NCBI GenBank assembly: GCA_035582835.1
Contig: JAYKAV010003358.1
Span: 153,065 to 217,064 of the forward strand
DNA length: 64,000 nt
Direction of reading: 5' to 3'
Origin: Phoebastria nigripes
Taxonomy: Eukaryota > Chordata > Aves > Procellariiformes > Diomedeidae
The translations under genes and the position numbers were made by a program. Under the pieces are notes generated by a model. The model did no database searches, was not told where the DNA came from, and worked only from the letters and a program-made list of their open reading frames with translations. Shown piece by piece: positions 13,401 through 26,232 of the stretch (positions within the stretch are counted from its first letter, which is position 1; every line of letters begins with the position of its first letter).

Positions 13401-16400
13401 ATTAGAAAAAATGTAGGTATTTTTCTCAAAAAAATTGCTTTCCATGTTTCTAAATTAATCAAGAGTAATGTTTTTGTTGCCCTTTTCAGAAGAATTTTAA
13501 AAATCAAACCTTTTATTTATGTTTATTTAAGATTTTAAGATTTAAAAATACTAATTTTATGCCATCACATTTTAGAAGAGACATTTCATTTTTTTTCTAC
13601 TCTGTTTGAAATTTCTTCCTCTTCAAACATTCTCAGCTCTTGTGCTTTCAGAAATTTCCTGGTGGAAACAATTTTAAGTAAATGGTATGAAAAAAGTTTT
13701 CCCTTCCCTTTTCCCAGATTTTTATCTTCCCCCCACTTCCCCCCTGCCCAGTAGAAAAGATATTGTTGGGCAATAGTTAAAGAGTGAAAAAGAGAGGAGG
13801 AAAGAGAGGCAAAAAGTCCACTAAGCCCAACAGACCAAATCCAAAAACTTATGGTTGATGAACTTCAAGAAGTAAATATACTTGGAGGTTTAGCTCAACA
13901 AGCACCTCCAGAAGGAATAACAATTATATTGCATCTGTGAGAATAAAGTCGGCAAACCCTGAAACATTTAGGCTAGGTTTCATCTCACCTAACTTAGGCT
14001 TCCTAGCAGTTATGAGTCTGGTGTGAGGAAATCATCTGGGTAATGGAAGGAGATGATAGATAGTAATTTATTCCACCTGTATTATTATCAGAAGTTATAC
14101 AAGATTAATTCATTAATGTTTTGCTTTTGCCTATGTAATTTTCATACCAGCAACCATAGCTGAATCTCAACCTAATTTTTTGTATTAAGTCAAACATCTA
14201 TTTTTTGAATATACCATTACAAAGCAGATAAATGGCTATCTGTAACAAAATGGGCAAGACAAATACAAAGTCAGTTAACCATTCCTGGATGCCCATGAAG
14301 TTTGATCTCATTCAATAAACAAGCAGTTTATTTTCAATAGGCAGGCATGCAGTGGGTGTTGAAATCAAGTTAATAACTCTGCCCCGTTTCACAGGAGTGG
14401 AGTTACCAGTAGGAAAATGAGGATGAAGAGAAGGATGTCATGCCTCTACTCCACTCCAATTAATAATGCCAAATGCTGCAAGCGTACTGTAATATGATCC
14501 ATTAGTGACTTTGCAGCTCCCTCTCTCCAGTTCTGCTCCAGGAATAGATGCATTTCAGTTCTGTTCCAAAAAGCAGGAATAATAATAACATTTGCAGAGC
14601 TGGGTAAAAGCTAGAATTTCACCAAAGGGAACGTGAGACTTGCTGACTGTTGTCAGAGGAGAAATTTGTGAAAAGGTTAGGACAGGTTACACAAAACTTT
14701 TAATAGGAGTGCTACAAAACTTCAAGATATTTCATTTTACCCAGAGAGTGCAATATTTTTGCATGTTTCAGGCTTTACCTGTTCAAGTCTCAGGTTTGTA
14801 ACTACATCTTGCACACACTTAAAAAAAAAAAAAAAAGTGCCCATAGCAAACATAATGTTTGTCTTAGTAATGATGGCTTTGAAATTCTTAGTAATCAAAT
14901 ATATTCAGCTGCATAGCTAAATATTTTTATTTGAAAGATTGGAGAAGTATGTGTGGGATTAAGAAGAGAGGAGGTAATTTGCCATGGCCTATTTTCATTC
15001 CATTCCAATCAAAATTGCACCACTTAGCTGAGTACTAAAAAGGGATGCCTGAAGCACACTTGCATTAAATCATCTGTTAATGTCAGGCCAAATTTCTGGT
15101 CTACTGCCTTGTAGGTGGTGACAGCCCTCTGCAAGGGATACCTGTGTTCTGCATACTCATCAGAAACTTTTATGTACTAGGATAGCAAAAAAGGCCTGAA
15201 ATATTGATGTTTGATGTGAAGAAAGATCTCCAAAGACATAAGATGAAGAGCTAAGAAAACAGTTGGAAATACACATCTTTGCTGTAACTAGCTCTGAAGT
15301 AATGGTAGTCTCTAATTCAGCCAAAACATTGATGTTTTGGCACAAGAGATTAATAGGATGAATTGTTCTTGAAGTAAAATGAAATATTTGCAAATTCAGT
15401 CATGGTGTGAAAGAAATGTAACTTCTCCAAATTTCATGCTATTGCAGCAAAATTTGGCTTCTGAGCAAGTATCAGAAATAGTTAACTACTTGTCCCCTTT
15501 CCTTAGTCTGAAAATCTAAATAAGATAAAGCTTTCCCAAAGCCATTCTAATATGTTTTGAATTCTGTCTGGAACAAAACACCAAAGAATCTTTTTTTTTC
15601 TCAGTTTATTTTGATCCTTCTGATGTCTCTTTCATCTAGTTTTGGTTCTGTGGCTCCCGTGGAAGCCAGTAGGTAGGTCCCGAGTACAATGCAATATAGA
15701 ATTGGATTCAAAGTTCCTGATTTAGTAAAATATGCAAGCATGTATATATAAGCCGCAAAGGTCTAGTTTGCAAATGTGCCTTGTAACAGGGCTCCTTTCA
15801 GCACAGCATTCTGGTAGCAGACGCCTTCCCACCTTGTCCCATCTCCTCTCTCCCTCTCCAATACCCTGTCCAGTGGACAGAGTTGAGGTTTCAGAGTGAG
15901 AAGCTCTGCCTGCATGGGAAGCCTGGGTGTCATGGGCTGTGGCCATGAGCAGCTGAGTGAAATGCACTGGAAACAGGGGCTTGACAAGTCTGTCACTGAC
16001 GAGGCATACTGTGCATTTACAGTTTAGCACTGCTGCCATGTTTAGCACTGTTGCTCTAGCGCTCCATGTGCCAAATGAAGTCATTAGCAGATTTGAGATC
16101 TACCAACCATCTGTGCCTGGTATCTGTTCATCCTCGAGTGGGAAAGAGCTATTGGTGCAGAGCTATAGTGGGATGTAGTGGTGCTAGAAGGTCTCTGGGG
16201 TATGTCTTGGTCATTTGAATGTGTGCCCCTCACATAGTATTTACTGCCCACCCCTTCCTCCTGGATAATGTTTGAGTCTCTTGAAAAGCCTGTTAACATG
16301 AGAACTGGTTACAGCATCTTTTGTTAAATATTTGCCAATGACCAGGAATACCCAGCCAGCTTTGGTGTGAATGAGAAACTTAATAATCCATGAAGGTTTT

Positions 16401-19400
16401 TTTTTATATCTTTAATTTACATTACATTAGGTTCATAAATTAGGGAAAAAAAGTGTTAGCTGTGGCTTTCTTCCTGGTGGTGGGTTAGAATACACCAGCT
16501 GTGACACACCATTTACAGAGACAGCTGGAGTCACTGTATATCAAAGGATATATCAACCCTATCAGTGCAATATACCCTTTGGTAGTCCTTCTTGTGAGGG
16601 TTTCTTATGCATGTGATAAGAGCTGCCTCACTGTGTTGCAGTAACGTACAGGAACACCTGGAGACAAAATGATTGATTATTAGTCCTGGTGTTTGTAATT
16701 TGATCTGTGCAGCAAGTGTTAGCCAATAATGATTTGTTTTCTTTCCCTTACTCCCTTATTGACATTTTTCATTGTCTTAGTGTCAGAAATTCCAAATCTG
16801 GAATGTCTTGCTATCAAGTCTGAGTCTGCTTTATTTAACCCAAATGCAAATCCATAGTATAAAGCAATATGAATGAGGTCAGAACTGAAAGCAAATTCAA
16901 CTTGGTATGTTGCGAAACTGAAGCCTTCATACCCTGTCAAATGCAAACACTGAAATAAATCTTCATGGCTGTCCACTAGACTGTGGGTCTGGCACAGACA
17001 GAGATTGCTCAGACAGTAGCTCCAGGTGTCTTGAGAACAGAGACCTCCTTACGGGGTAAATTTACAGAGTTTTCATATGTCACTCAGAGAGGAAATAAAA
17101 TTTAACAGATTGCAGTAATTTTTGTTTGCTGATAAAGTATGCCTGCGAATAACGGTCAGTCAGGAAAGTTGGTATACTCTCTGTGTGCTTACCAGTCTGG
17201 GAAAGATTATGTCTTCTACTTGGGTTACCTTACTGAGTATAGGATACCTCTCTAAAACATGTGCAGTCTCTCGAAAGAACAAATCGTTTTATTTAATTCA
17301 ATCAGTTTATATAGTATTGTTTGTTGTTTGAAATAGCAGTTCCTTTTAAATAAACTTGCAGGATTTATTGCCATGGAGCCAACTGATTCTTTAAATTGTT
17401 AGTGAACTGTATGGCTAATCAGGCTATGGTGATAAGCCTTGAGCGCTCTAGGATACTCCTGAGTAAGTTTTGCATTGCGGAGGTTTGAAAAGCCTGTGAC
17501 TTTCCCCTGAGAATTTTCCCTCGGTTCTCATGCCGGGAGATGTGTTATTTTAGAAATTTTAGAAATGGCAAGGAATTCGACTTTGCAGCTTTGAAGTTCT
17601 GAAATATGTGGGCATTTTTGCTTATTTGTGGGTATAACGAACTCTGTGAGTACTCTGTTCTGTCTCCGTATGTGGATATGCAGTTTTAGTGCTGCATAGC
17701 TGGATAGAGAGGAATTTTTTAGAGGAATCAGAAAGGACAAGCTGAACAACACCACAAATTAAATAACTGAGATAAATGATTCTGCAGGAGTTAAGATGAC
17801 AAGGGCCATGTCCTTTTAAGGAAGAACCCATTTCTTGAAGCGCCAGATTGCCGAGAATTGTTTATTCTTTCTTATTTTAAAATCTAGGATCACAGAGAAT
17901 CAGAACCTGATTGTAGTATAAAGAATAAGGTGGGTCAGTTAAGGCAGAAAAAAGACAGCACAAGGTGACCATGACACCTGAAAGAAATACTATGATGCAT
18001 GACAAAGACGTTGTTTAATTTTGCCTTGGTTTTTTTTCCATAGAAATTGAGTTAGTTAACTTCCAGTCCCAATAGGTTTTGATCTGTAAACGATTGCCTT
18101 GGGAATAAGCAGCTTACCTGTGCTCTCCTACAGCAGTGTTAGATACTCCAGATTTAGCTGTTATTTGAGCTATGTCTGTGAATCCTGGGAAGCTAGGAAA
18201 ATGGATTTTTTTTCAGGCGTTCTGTAAAAGAAATGCCTTCTTCCTTCTGTTTCTTGGGAGGTGTGGTCTACAACATCAACTCTTGTGGTGGACTTCTGGA
18301 TTGAAATCTCACAACTCCCCTTGGTAGGACTGATCTTTAATGTTGACATTTAAAACCTCTTAAAAGTTTACGTAGGTAGAAATGATAAATGATGAGATCT
18401 TCCTCCCACCACCACCATCTCAATTCCTCTCTCTCCACTTGTTGAGGACAGAAAGCAGCCATAACAAAGGTTACTCTCTGTAGTACACTTTATATGTGCA
18501 TCACTGTTTTTTTCGTACCTGAGTTTAAAAGGGGGGAAAGATTGTCTCCTAGGAGGTTAATCAAATCTCAGAGCACCTGAAACTTATGCCTCTGGTAGGT
18601 TTGTGTGCAAAATTCACGGGACCAGTTAGACTTCTGCCTGTGTTTATGTACTTAAATGCCTTTTTAGATATGGCCCCGTATACTTNGGATTCACTGTCTC
18701 ATATTTGAAACTGCAAATAATTAGAAATTAGATGGTATTTCACTACCTCACTGGGATATTGAGATGCAACTGCATACTGTGAAAATATCTAAAACAGAGA
18801 GGTTAAAAAGTGCCTCACGGTGAACTACTCTTGAAAGAAGCTCTTGATGTCTGAATCTCAGAGCATCCATTCATCTCACATTTTTCTTCACATATATCCT
18901 GGTATAAAAAACTAATGCATGTTTATGAAAAAGAAAAAGTAAAACTATTGCTACTTCTGTGTGTAAAACTTCTCACATAATAGAATACATACCTTTAATA
19001 GAAAATGATGAAACAGTCTCTATAACTCCACAGTGACCAAAATTCAATATTGTTAATATAAACAGTTTTATGGTAGTAATAGGAGATTTGCAAGGAAGAG
19101 GGATTCATTTAGTTCTAAGAGATGTTTGACCTCTGCTACTTCATAATCCGTTAGAGAGAGCTAAGGTCCACATAAGCTGGCTTGCTTTCTCTTTTACCTG
19201 GAAGGCATTGTTTTTTCAATAAATTCCAAAATCAAGTCAATATTTTTAGAGCCAGGATAATTGCCACTTTAAACGGACTAATCTTTGCTCAGAAGTTGTC
19301 TGACACTTTATATCCAATGCCAGCAGGAAAGAAATAATTAAGATGTATGCTTTTGGCAATTGATCAGGAACATTTGAATGGGTTACATAAATAATAGACT

Positions 19401-20785
19401 AATCAACATATTGTCTAACCATTTAAAAAAACACATGCCCTACTGCATGTATATTTATTTAAATTAACGTTGCTGTCAGAATTTGTGAGAAATTTTGAAA
19501 GAGGATTTCATTTTCACCTTATGGTTAATGCTCTCATAAATAATAATTTGTCAATTTATAGGATAAGATATACTATTAAATTGTTCAATGTACCTCTTTA
19601 AAATAGAGGTGTGCATTTACTGTTCTGGGCAATTACTCTATGGATAAAACTGCAACTTTCAAATCTCATTTTGACGTCTGCCAAAACCTACTCTAACTCA
19701 TTTTCTGTTCTAACGAGAATTAATGACATTAATAATCTGATGTTATGCAGAAGAGACCTGGGACTTTTCTTGTATTTGCAGTATCATGCAGTGTTTTTCT
19801 ACATAAAATATTTTATTAGTATGTCATTGATAACTGACCAACAGATTATCTAAAAAATAAAAAAAAATACAAAACCAGCCGTTCCAAAAAAACCCCAGAT
19901 ATTTAAAAAATACATTAGGAATTGGGTTCTGGTACTTGTTTAAGCCCATGAAAATGATACTTGCTAGTAAATGCTAGATACATTTACAAAGTGCTGATCT
20001 ATCTTGGAGTTGAACACCAAGAAACTTCAGTCTGATAGTTTGGGGTAGGGCTATATCTACTTGCAAGCAACTTCTATTCTTCTTCACTCTTTTCTAAAAC
20101 CACTTTAGCTTTGTATGATAGTATGAGGGAAGAATATGGTATCAAGCTGAATATTTGAGATTAGATGAAGGGTTATATTTCTCTTGAATGGCAATTTGAA
20201 CATGCTTTTTTGTGGGATCTCTTACATGCAAACCAAAATACCCATAATGTGAAAGATACGCTATTGCCCAGTCTTTGTATTTATTTGTGCCCATATCAGG
20301 TTGCCACAGTCAAGGCTGCTATTTACTTCAAAACTGTCCCGTGTATATTCTTTCAGCTCCACTGGTACTCATTAAAAGGTGCTGTGACAGCCTGGCATCA
20401 GCAGAGTCCCTGCATGGAAACAGCCACTCTTTTCATCAGCAGTCACTGTCATCTGCTATGTTGTCTCTGGGCTGAGCTTCTCAGGCTCTGTGTAGGGTGA
20501 CTCTTTTTTTTTCCCCCTCTGGACAGGAAAGTAGAGCCTCTGCATGTGTTTAACCCCACATTTTTGCAGGATACTAATATTTCTGCTTTTGATTGACTGC
20601 AGTTTTACAGGAGAGTGTGTCCCAGATGTGATTGCTCTAAAATGAAAGAGCACCAGTGTTGGGCTTGAATGTTTCCCATCCAATTACCAATTGCCCCTTC
20701 ATTTTATTTTGAAAGTTATTTTCACTTGAATATGGGGTTTCCAAATGATTCTGGTAATTCTGGATTTTTTCGCTTGTTTTTGCAG

Positions 20786-20853
20786 GTGACCTGTAACTGT
20801 TTCACCATCAGTAATGGAGAGATGCAGGATGTTGGTGTTGGCCTGTATCCCAG
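20786..20853 (+). CDS. SMYD3: SMYD3 internal exon, SET domain (about residues 178-199)
   Basis: This 68-bp exon starts in phase 0 after TTTTTGCAG and ends in CAG|gtactg. It encodes 22 codons plus the first two bases of a Ser codon. The peptide begins VTCNCFTISN and ends GVGLYP, closely matching human SMYD3 at about residues 178-199. It carries the equivalents of Asn181 and Phe183. In the human enzyme these lie in the SET core, and Phe183 helps form the aromatic lysine-access channel. SMYD3 is a nuclear and cytoplasmic S-adenosylmethionine-dependent lysine methyltransferase; reported substrates include histones and MAP3K2. The last two bases (AG) combine with the C opening the next exon to make Ser200, which confirms the splice phase. 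Confidence 0.95.
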
Positions 20854-23361
20854 GTACTGTGGACACTGTTTCATTCACAGGCAAAATCTATGTTAGGTTT
20901 TTTCCCTTTTTTCCTAGGTAGCTGTAAGGGCCATCAAAGCAGCAGGTAGCATGTCTAAATGAGAAACTGGGAAATGCAAATAAATCAAAGGAGAATAAAA
21001 AATATGATCAAGTTGAAAACATTCTTGATAGTCCTGATTACAGAGTTAAAACAGTTTAAATAAGATACATCTTTATATTTTATTTTTATGGAGGTGGTAG
21101 TCTTTTCTAAGTAAGAATAAATGCTGACATCAAAAATGTGTGACTGGGACTAGTAAAAGGAAACCTGTTCAGCATTGCTTTAGAATACAGATGTTTTGCA
21201 GCCGAGAGCCTTCTGAACTGGCAATTAAAAGAAAAATATTGAACACATCTATTAGTAAATTACCATAACTAAGAAACCAGTAAGGTGAAAAGATAAACCC
21301 CTTGAGAGATGGATGTTAATATTTGAATTTCTTATTATTATTTCTTGTTTGTATTAGGTAAGAAGTACGTACCAGGGAAGGTTTTTCCTTCATAGAGTTA
21401 GTTACCTGTAATTATTAATGTGGAAAATTAGTATGTATAGTTTAAAATTATATTTTACCATCTCAATTTTTTGTTAATGCATGGTTGAACTATGTTGTCA
21501 ACACCTCAGTGGGCCTGTCACTGTTGTTTCTTTTTCTACTAATGTCACACGTGTAAGATTTGACTAAGGACACTTAATATCTTGAGGTCTGCCTTGTGGT
21601 AAAGATAAGGGAAAGGTGCTTAGGAGGACATGGGAATTAGTGTTATGAAAAGTACAGAACAGTCATTTGATTTCATAGTGGAATGGAAACAAATCCTTTC
21701 ACATACTTGGGAAAAATGGAACATTATTTTGGAGCATTATTATTAGTGAAATGTTTTCTTTTGGTTGAAAAAAGCCCCTGACTGCGAAGAAAGTGACTAT
21801 CTATGTTCTGTGATAATGCACTGCCAAGGGATGCAAGAGACTCTTTCCCAAGTCAGTTCAGAGCAGTGAGTTTTGCTGTAGCAAATAAGTCTGAGGTGGG
21901 AAAATTGTGAACTTAAATCTGTGGTTCCCAAATCCTAGGCAAATGCCCTTCCAAATGAATTCATACGCTTCCAGATGAAATTGTCATCAAACCCACTAGT
22001 GTCTCCATGAGATGAAATTTGACTGGAAGTGCTTTGTTTAGTCTTATTAAGAGGTTGTATATTGTTGCATGGCTTGATAGCTTCAGCATCCCAATATATT
22101 TTAAAATAGATAAAATCCCGTGGTCCTTTCCTGCATCACCTTGCCAGCAGCTTTGGGAGTATGCCCAGTGATCTCACAATAAGTGAAATGTATACTCTCT
22201 CCCAGTGTACATTACAGGGTTCATGTGGAGATTAACCACAGATATTTTATTAGGCCAGAAGGGATATCAAAAGAGTCAGGCTCCTGTTGATAGCTCCTTT
22301 AAGAGTCAAGAACTGAATGAACATGGTTTGGTGCAGGGCTCTGACCCTCGGCAACATCCTCTGTTTTGCCAACAACAGTTGGGATTTTGAGTTGCTGAAT
22401 CAGGCAGAGAGGAAAGCAAATAAAGGCAGCCAGGAGCTGGATAAGCCAAAAATTCTTCTTCCAGGCTGATGATGCCAGAATTGTTCTTTCAATGGGTCAT
22501 TCCCATAGGGGAAGAACCATCAGCCCCACGTCTGCTATGGGACTGATGTTAGCCTGACAAAGTCAGTTGTTTCTCAGCTAATGAAACATGGGACTCAAAA
22601 GTATATAGTGGATGTTGTTCTCCTTCAAAAAAGAGGGAAGGGCACGTCTGTGTCAGGAGATCCAGCAGCGTGTGTGTCTCTTGGGAGTGGCAGCAGCTCC
22701 CCGATGAGCTGTGCTGTTTCAGCTGTCACATGCCACAAGAACAGAGACTGAACCAAAATATGCATAAAACAGAGGCAATGGCTGTATCTTTTCTTTCAAC
22801 TCTATACACCAAGTACTTTGGTTTTGGGACACAGTATACTCCATTTTCTACCTGATATGAAATACAGGTTGATTGCTGGCCCCTTTGACGTGCGGTTCCA
22901 CTGACGGTCAGGGTAACCAATACGGTTAGTGCCCTGAAACTGAGCAGAAGCAGCAGAAATAAAACTCAGTCCCAAGGTACTAGCATTTTGCTCTGAACTG
23001 TTCAGGCTGCCTTGTTCCCTGCTTGCCTGCTTTGCCCTCTCCCCTGAGTCAGGCCTCTCGGAGGAGTCACTGGGAGGCCATCACCTCCCTCCCGCCCTGA
23101 GTACACAGAAGGCAGAAACACATGAAGAGATCCAGGAATGGCTCCTATTAGGAATGAATATAAATCTTCATAGCATTAATTTTCCTCCTCTAACCAAGAG
23201 CAGCTGATTTACCAGGGATTTTATTTGTTTCGTAACGTAATTGCTTGATACTTCAGATTTAATCATGTTAGCTACTTTTAAATGATTACAGGGGAATGAC
23301 AGTGGAGGCTCCTCTGTAAACTTCTTTCTCTCTCTTTTTCCCCCTCTACCACCCCTCACAG
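20854..23361 (+). other. SMYD3 intron, 2.5 kb
   Basis: This intron runs between the two SET-domain exons, from gtactg to a strong acceptor. The last 40 bases before the acceptor are almost pure pyrimidine (about 23320-23360), ending in CCTCACAG. I see no gene or recognisable mobile element. Short reading frames at 22205-22390 and 22670-22855 have no recognisable domain. Confidence 0.9.
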
Positions 23362-23464
23362 CATGTCTTTACTGAACCACAGCTGTGACCCAAACTGCGT
23401 GATCGTTTTTGAAGGGTACCAGCTTTTACTTCGCTCTGTCCGAGAGATCCAGATTGGTGAAGAG
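23362..23464 (+). CDS. SMYD3: SMYD3 internal exon, NHSCDPNC catalytic motif (about residues 200-234)
   Basis: This 103-bp exon encodes the last base of Ser200 plus 34 codons, ending GEE|gtaatt in phase 0. It contains MSLLNHSCDPNC, the hallmark SET-domain motif that forms the pseudoknot near the cofactor and substrate sites. Asn205 and His206 lie in the AdoMet-binding region, and Cys208 is one of four cysteines that bind the post-SET zinc in human SMYD3. The rest reads VIVFEGYQLLLRSVREIQIGEE, with conservative changes from the human protein. No residue needed for methyl transfer is lost. The acceptor has an outstanding polypyrimidine tract, so constitutive inclusion is likely. This exon and the previous one together are 171 bp, so they could be skipped as a pair without a frameshift but not singly. 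Confidence 0.97.
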
Positions 23465-24068
23465 GTAATTAACTTGTCCTCCCTTCCATCACAGACACCT
23501 GCAACAATGACATCTCCCTAAATAAATTCCAGACTGCAGGGCCACCAGCTTAATATTTTGATGATATATTGATGCCACTTTCTAGCACATAGCTATCAGG
23601 GGGAAAATGATAAATAGAATCATCTCTTCACACTGCCTGGGCCCCATAATCATTACTTCTCATAAATCACTAGCAGTCTTGATAAATTCTTGTTCCTCCT
23701 TTCCTCCTCTAGGCACTTCATTTTGTTTGTATTTGAATGTCTTTACCCTGATGGAAACACTTACAATATTTCTGGGTGGAATGCAGTGTTCACTAAGTCA
23801 TTGCAACAATAAGCATTTGTCAGGCTGCAACCATACTGTTGTAGTAAACCTTTCATTGACAGTGAAAGTAGCAAGACAAGGTTTGTTTTCTTGTCCATTT
23901 TACTAGAAAAGACTTCAAAATATCCCTTTCAAGAGATTTCTGATTTGATCTAAGGTATTCTCAGCTTTGTTTTTATGACAGCATTTGTATTACTTTGAAA
24001 ATAATCATTTGTGGCTAGGTAAGCATTTCAAAGTAAATGTCTTTTGCAGCAATGCAATATTGAATTTG

Positions 24069-24098
24069 CTTAGTAAGGCCTGCAAAGACCTTACTAAG
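24069..24098. repeat. Perfect inverted repeat, 10-bp stem and 10-nt loop
   Basis: CTTAGTAAGG at 24069-24078 is the exact reverse complement of CCTTACTAAG at 24089-24098, with loop cctgcaaaga between. It would fold into a hairpin in the SMYD3 pre-mRNA. It is much too short for a pre-miRNA as it stands, and its role is unknown. Confidence 0.8.
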
Positions 24099-25207
24099 TA
24101 AATATGTATATATGTAACTTTACATGCACCAGTGACCTATGCAGTCCTAGCTGTTGGTCATTTCAAAATCATGACCTAATGTAAATACGGTTCACGCCTG
24201 TGCTTCAAACTCTGGGAAGATCAAGGGCATATGTATTCTAATTTAGTAGTAGTATCTCTTTTCCTCCCTATGAAGTGTTTTCTTTTTTAATGTATCCTTT
24301 CTCTAAGATAGTAGGCCACCAAAATAAGTAAATGGTAAAATATTTTTTTAGGCAAATATTGTGGAGAACCAACAGAAATGCTTTTGCATACTTACATTTT
24401 TGCCAAGAGAAATTTTTTAGGTTACAATATACTTTTGTGGAGCTATTAAGTGCAGACATCTTTCGGTCTGGCATTCTTGTTCAAGCCAAATTATAGACAC
24501 TTTTCTTCCATTTTATCCATATACCATAACTTTCCTCTTGGCTTCCCAATTCACCACGATGGGTTGTTTGTTTAAAAATACAGTAGATTTTAATGTCTTC
24601 CCAGGATGCATTTGGGTTAATTATTAGAGTTCTAAATTCTGAAGCTACCTTATTTTTATGTACGTAGATACATTTTTCTAGGTAAATTTCATAAAGCAAT
24701 TCTTTGTAACAAGCAGCTTTTACAGAGTGGGAGGGGCCCTCAGGTGGCCCTGGGTGGTTCTGGCATGAGAAGTGAAGTAGAATTCCCTTGCAGGTATGAC
24801 CACCGTGCAGACTGTGTGACGGCTGTGAAGCTATGACCCAAATTTTAGACTTGGTGTTAGTGGTCTGTAACCCACAGAAGTCTCTAGGTTAAAATCAGTG
24901 GTGAAACAGATATGGTGTAAGTTACAAGTCATTTGTTAGGCAATCAAGAAATAAATATAAGTTATAAAGCAGGGCAGCTAGGACCAGTTTTTTTGCAGTG
25001 ACTTTGGCAGTTGTGTGAATACAGGCTTTAAAATGACTGCACCTTATGTGTAGCATATTATATTTTCTAAAAAACTTTGCCTCCAATGAGGCAGTAAAAT
25101 AAAGTCAGAATTTTCCAGAGAGGTCAGGTTCTGGTGTCTTTGTTGTGACTATTGCTTCTGGTTTTGGTACTGAAAGGAAAACTTGCCTTAAGAAACATGT
25201 AAGATTT

Positions 25208-25235
25208 TATATATATATATACACATATATATACA
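25208..25235. repeat. TA/CA low-complexity microsatellite
   Basis: Alternating TA with interspersed CA dinucleotides over about 28 bp. It is a simple-sequence repeat in an intron, probably length-variable. Confidence 0.8.
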
Positions 25236-26205
25236 CTGTGTTAAAGCAGGTGCCCTCTTGACTTATGTGGAAATAAAAGTCTCAGTCTGAGGTGCATGCT
25301 TCTTTGAATAAGGATGTGTCTAAGGCAGAAAATGGGCATAAGTGAGAAAGTAAAGATACAAAGTGAATATTAGTTTAGGTCTGTTATGGGAGGAGGAAGG
25401 AAAAGAAAATTATTATGAGGGTATGTACAAGTCAGCAGTTTAATATTATTTTCAACACCCAATTACTTTTCCTCTTACACAACTGCTACTGCTTTTCATT
25501 TTGTGTTCTGCATGGTAGCTTTGGTACAACTTCTTTCCACACTGCCTTACTGCTTGCCTGCAGCAGGGTNAGCTCAGTTTTCTTAATAGCCATGTATTGA
25601 ATTTACACACCGATGTACATGAAACTACATTACCTGTTTTGAGCTGAGTTTTTACTTATATTACTGACATCATGATCTGAGCTAATGGGAGAGAAAATAC
25701 ATGTCAGGGAGGAATCTGATTGGGTTTTCTGAATAAAGCGAGTGCTCTGAGGTGGTAAGATGAACATTGTTTCAAGTTCAAGGCAACAAGAAAACTTAAA
25801 TAATTATAAGCTGTAGAAAACTTGCCTTATCCTGTTCAAACTTACACTAGATTTACACAGAATGAGATCCCCTATGTAATAATTAATAGAAAGCAGGTAA
25901 GCACTAAGATTTATTGGAAATGAGAAGCTAAGTAGCAAGTCAAGCTCAGATTAGTAGAAGAGGACTATGGCTTTACTATCCATACAGGAACAAACTTGAT
26001 AGGGCTTCTGGACCCTTGCCAGGAAAGTATCAACCACTGCAATATGATGTGTTCACTAGGCCAGTGAGAAGTAAAAATATTTTTGCACATTTGTAGTGCT
26101 TTCTATCAGAGGACGCTACAACAATTTACTTATGTTAAGGAGCTGTTGACCACCTATAATCACAGGGAAAACAGAAACACAGGGGAAACAGAGACACGGG
26201 GAGTT

Positions 26206-26232
26206 GAGATGACTGGCCATTGTGGTCATCTC
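26206..26232. repeat. Inverted repeat, 8-bp stem
   Basis: GAGATGAC at 26206-26213 pairs perfectly with GTCATCTC at 26225-26232 across an 11-nt loop that itself begins with the palindrome TGGCCA. No terminator or binding-site role can be assigned. Confidence 0.65.

Larger units (their letters stand above)
1..20785 (+). other. SMYD3 intron (3' part), no other gene seen
   Basis: This is AT-rich non-coding sequence upstream of the first visible exon. All open frames here are short, lack recognisable domains and fit chance. Contents noticed are a GC-rich island at about 3430-4400 with a G-quadruplex motif at 3447-3472, short homopolymer runs (T about 6211-6224, A about 8191-8202, A about 14821-14837), a pyrimidine-to-purine switch at about 13690-13820, and isolated Ns. 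The intron ends in a good acceptor: a T-rich tract followed by TTTTTGCAG at 20785. The preceding SMYD3 exon was not found, so the intron extends left of the window. Confidence 0.85.
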
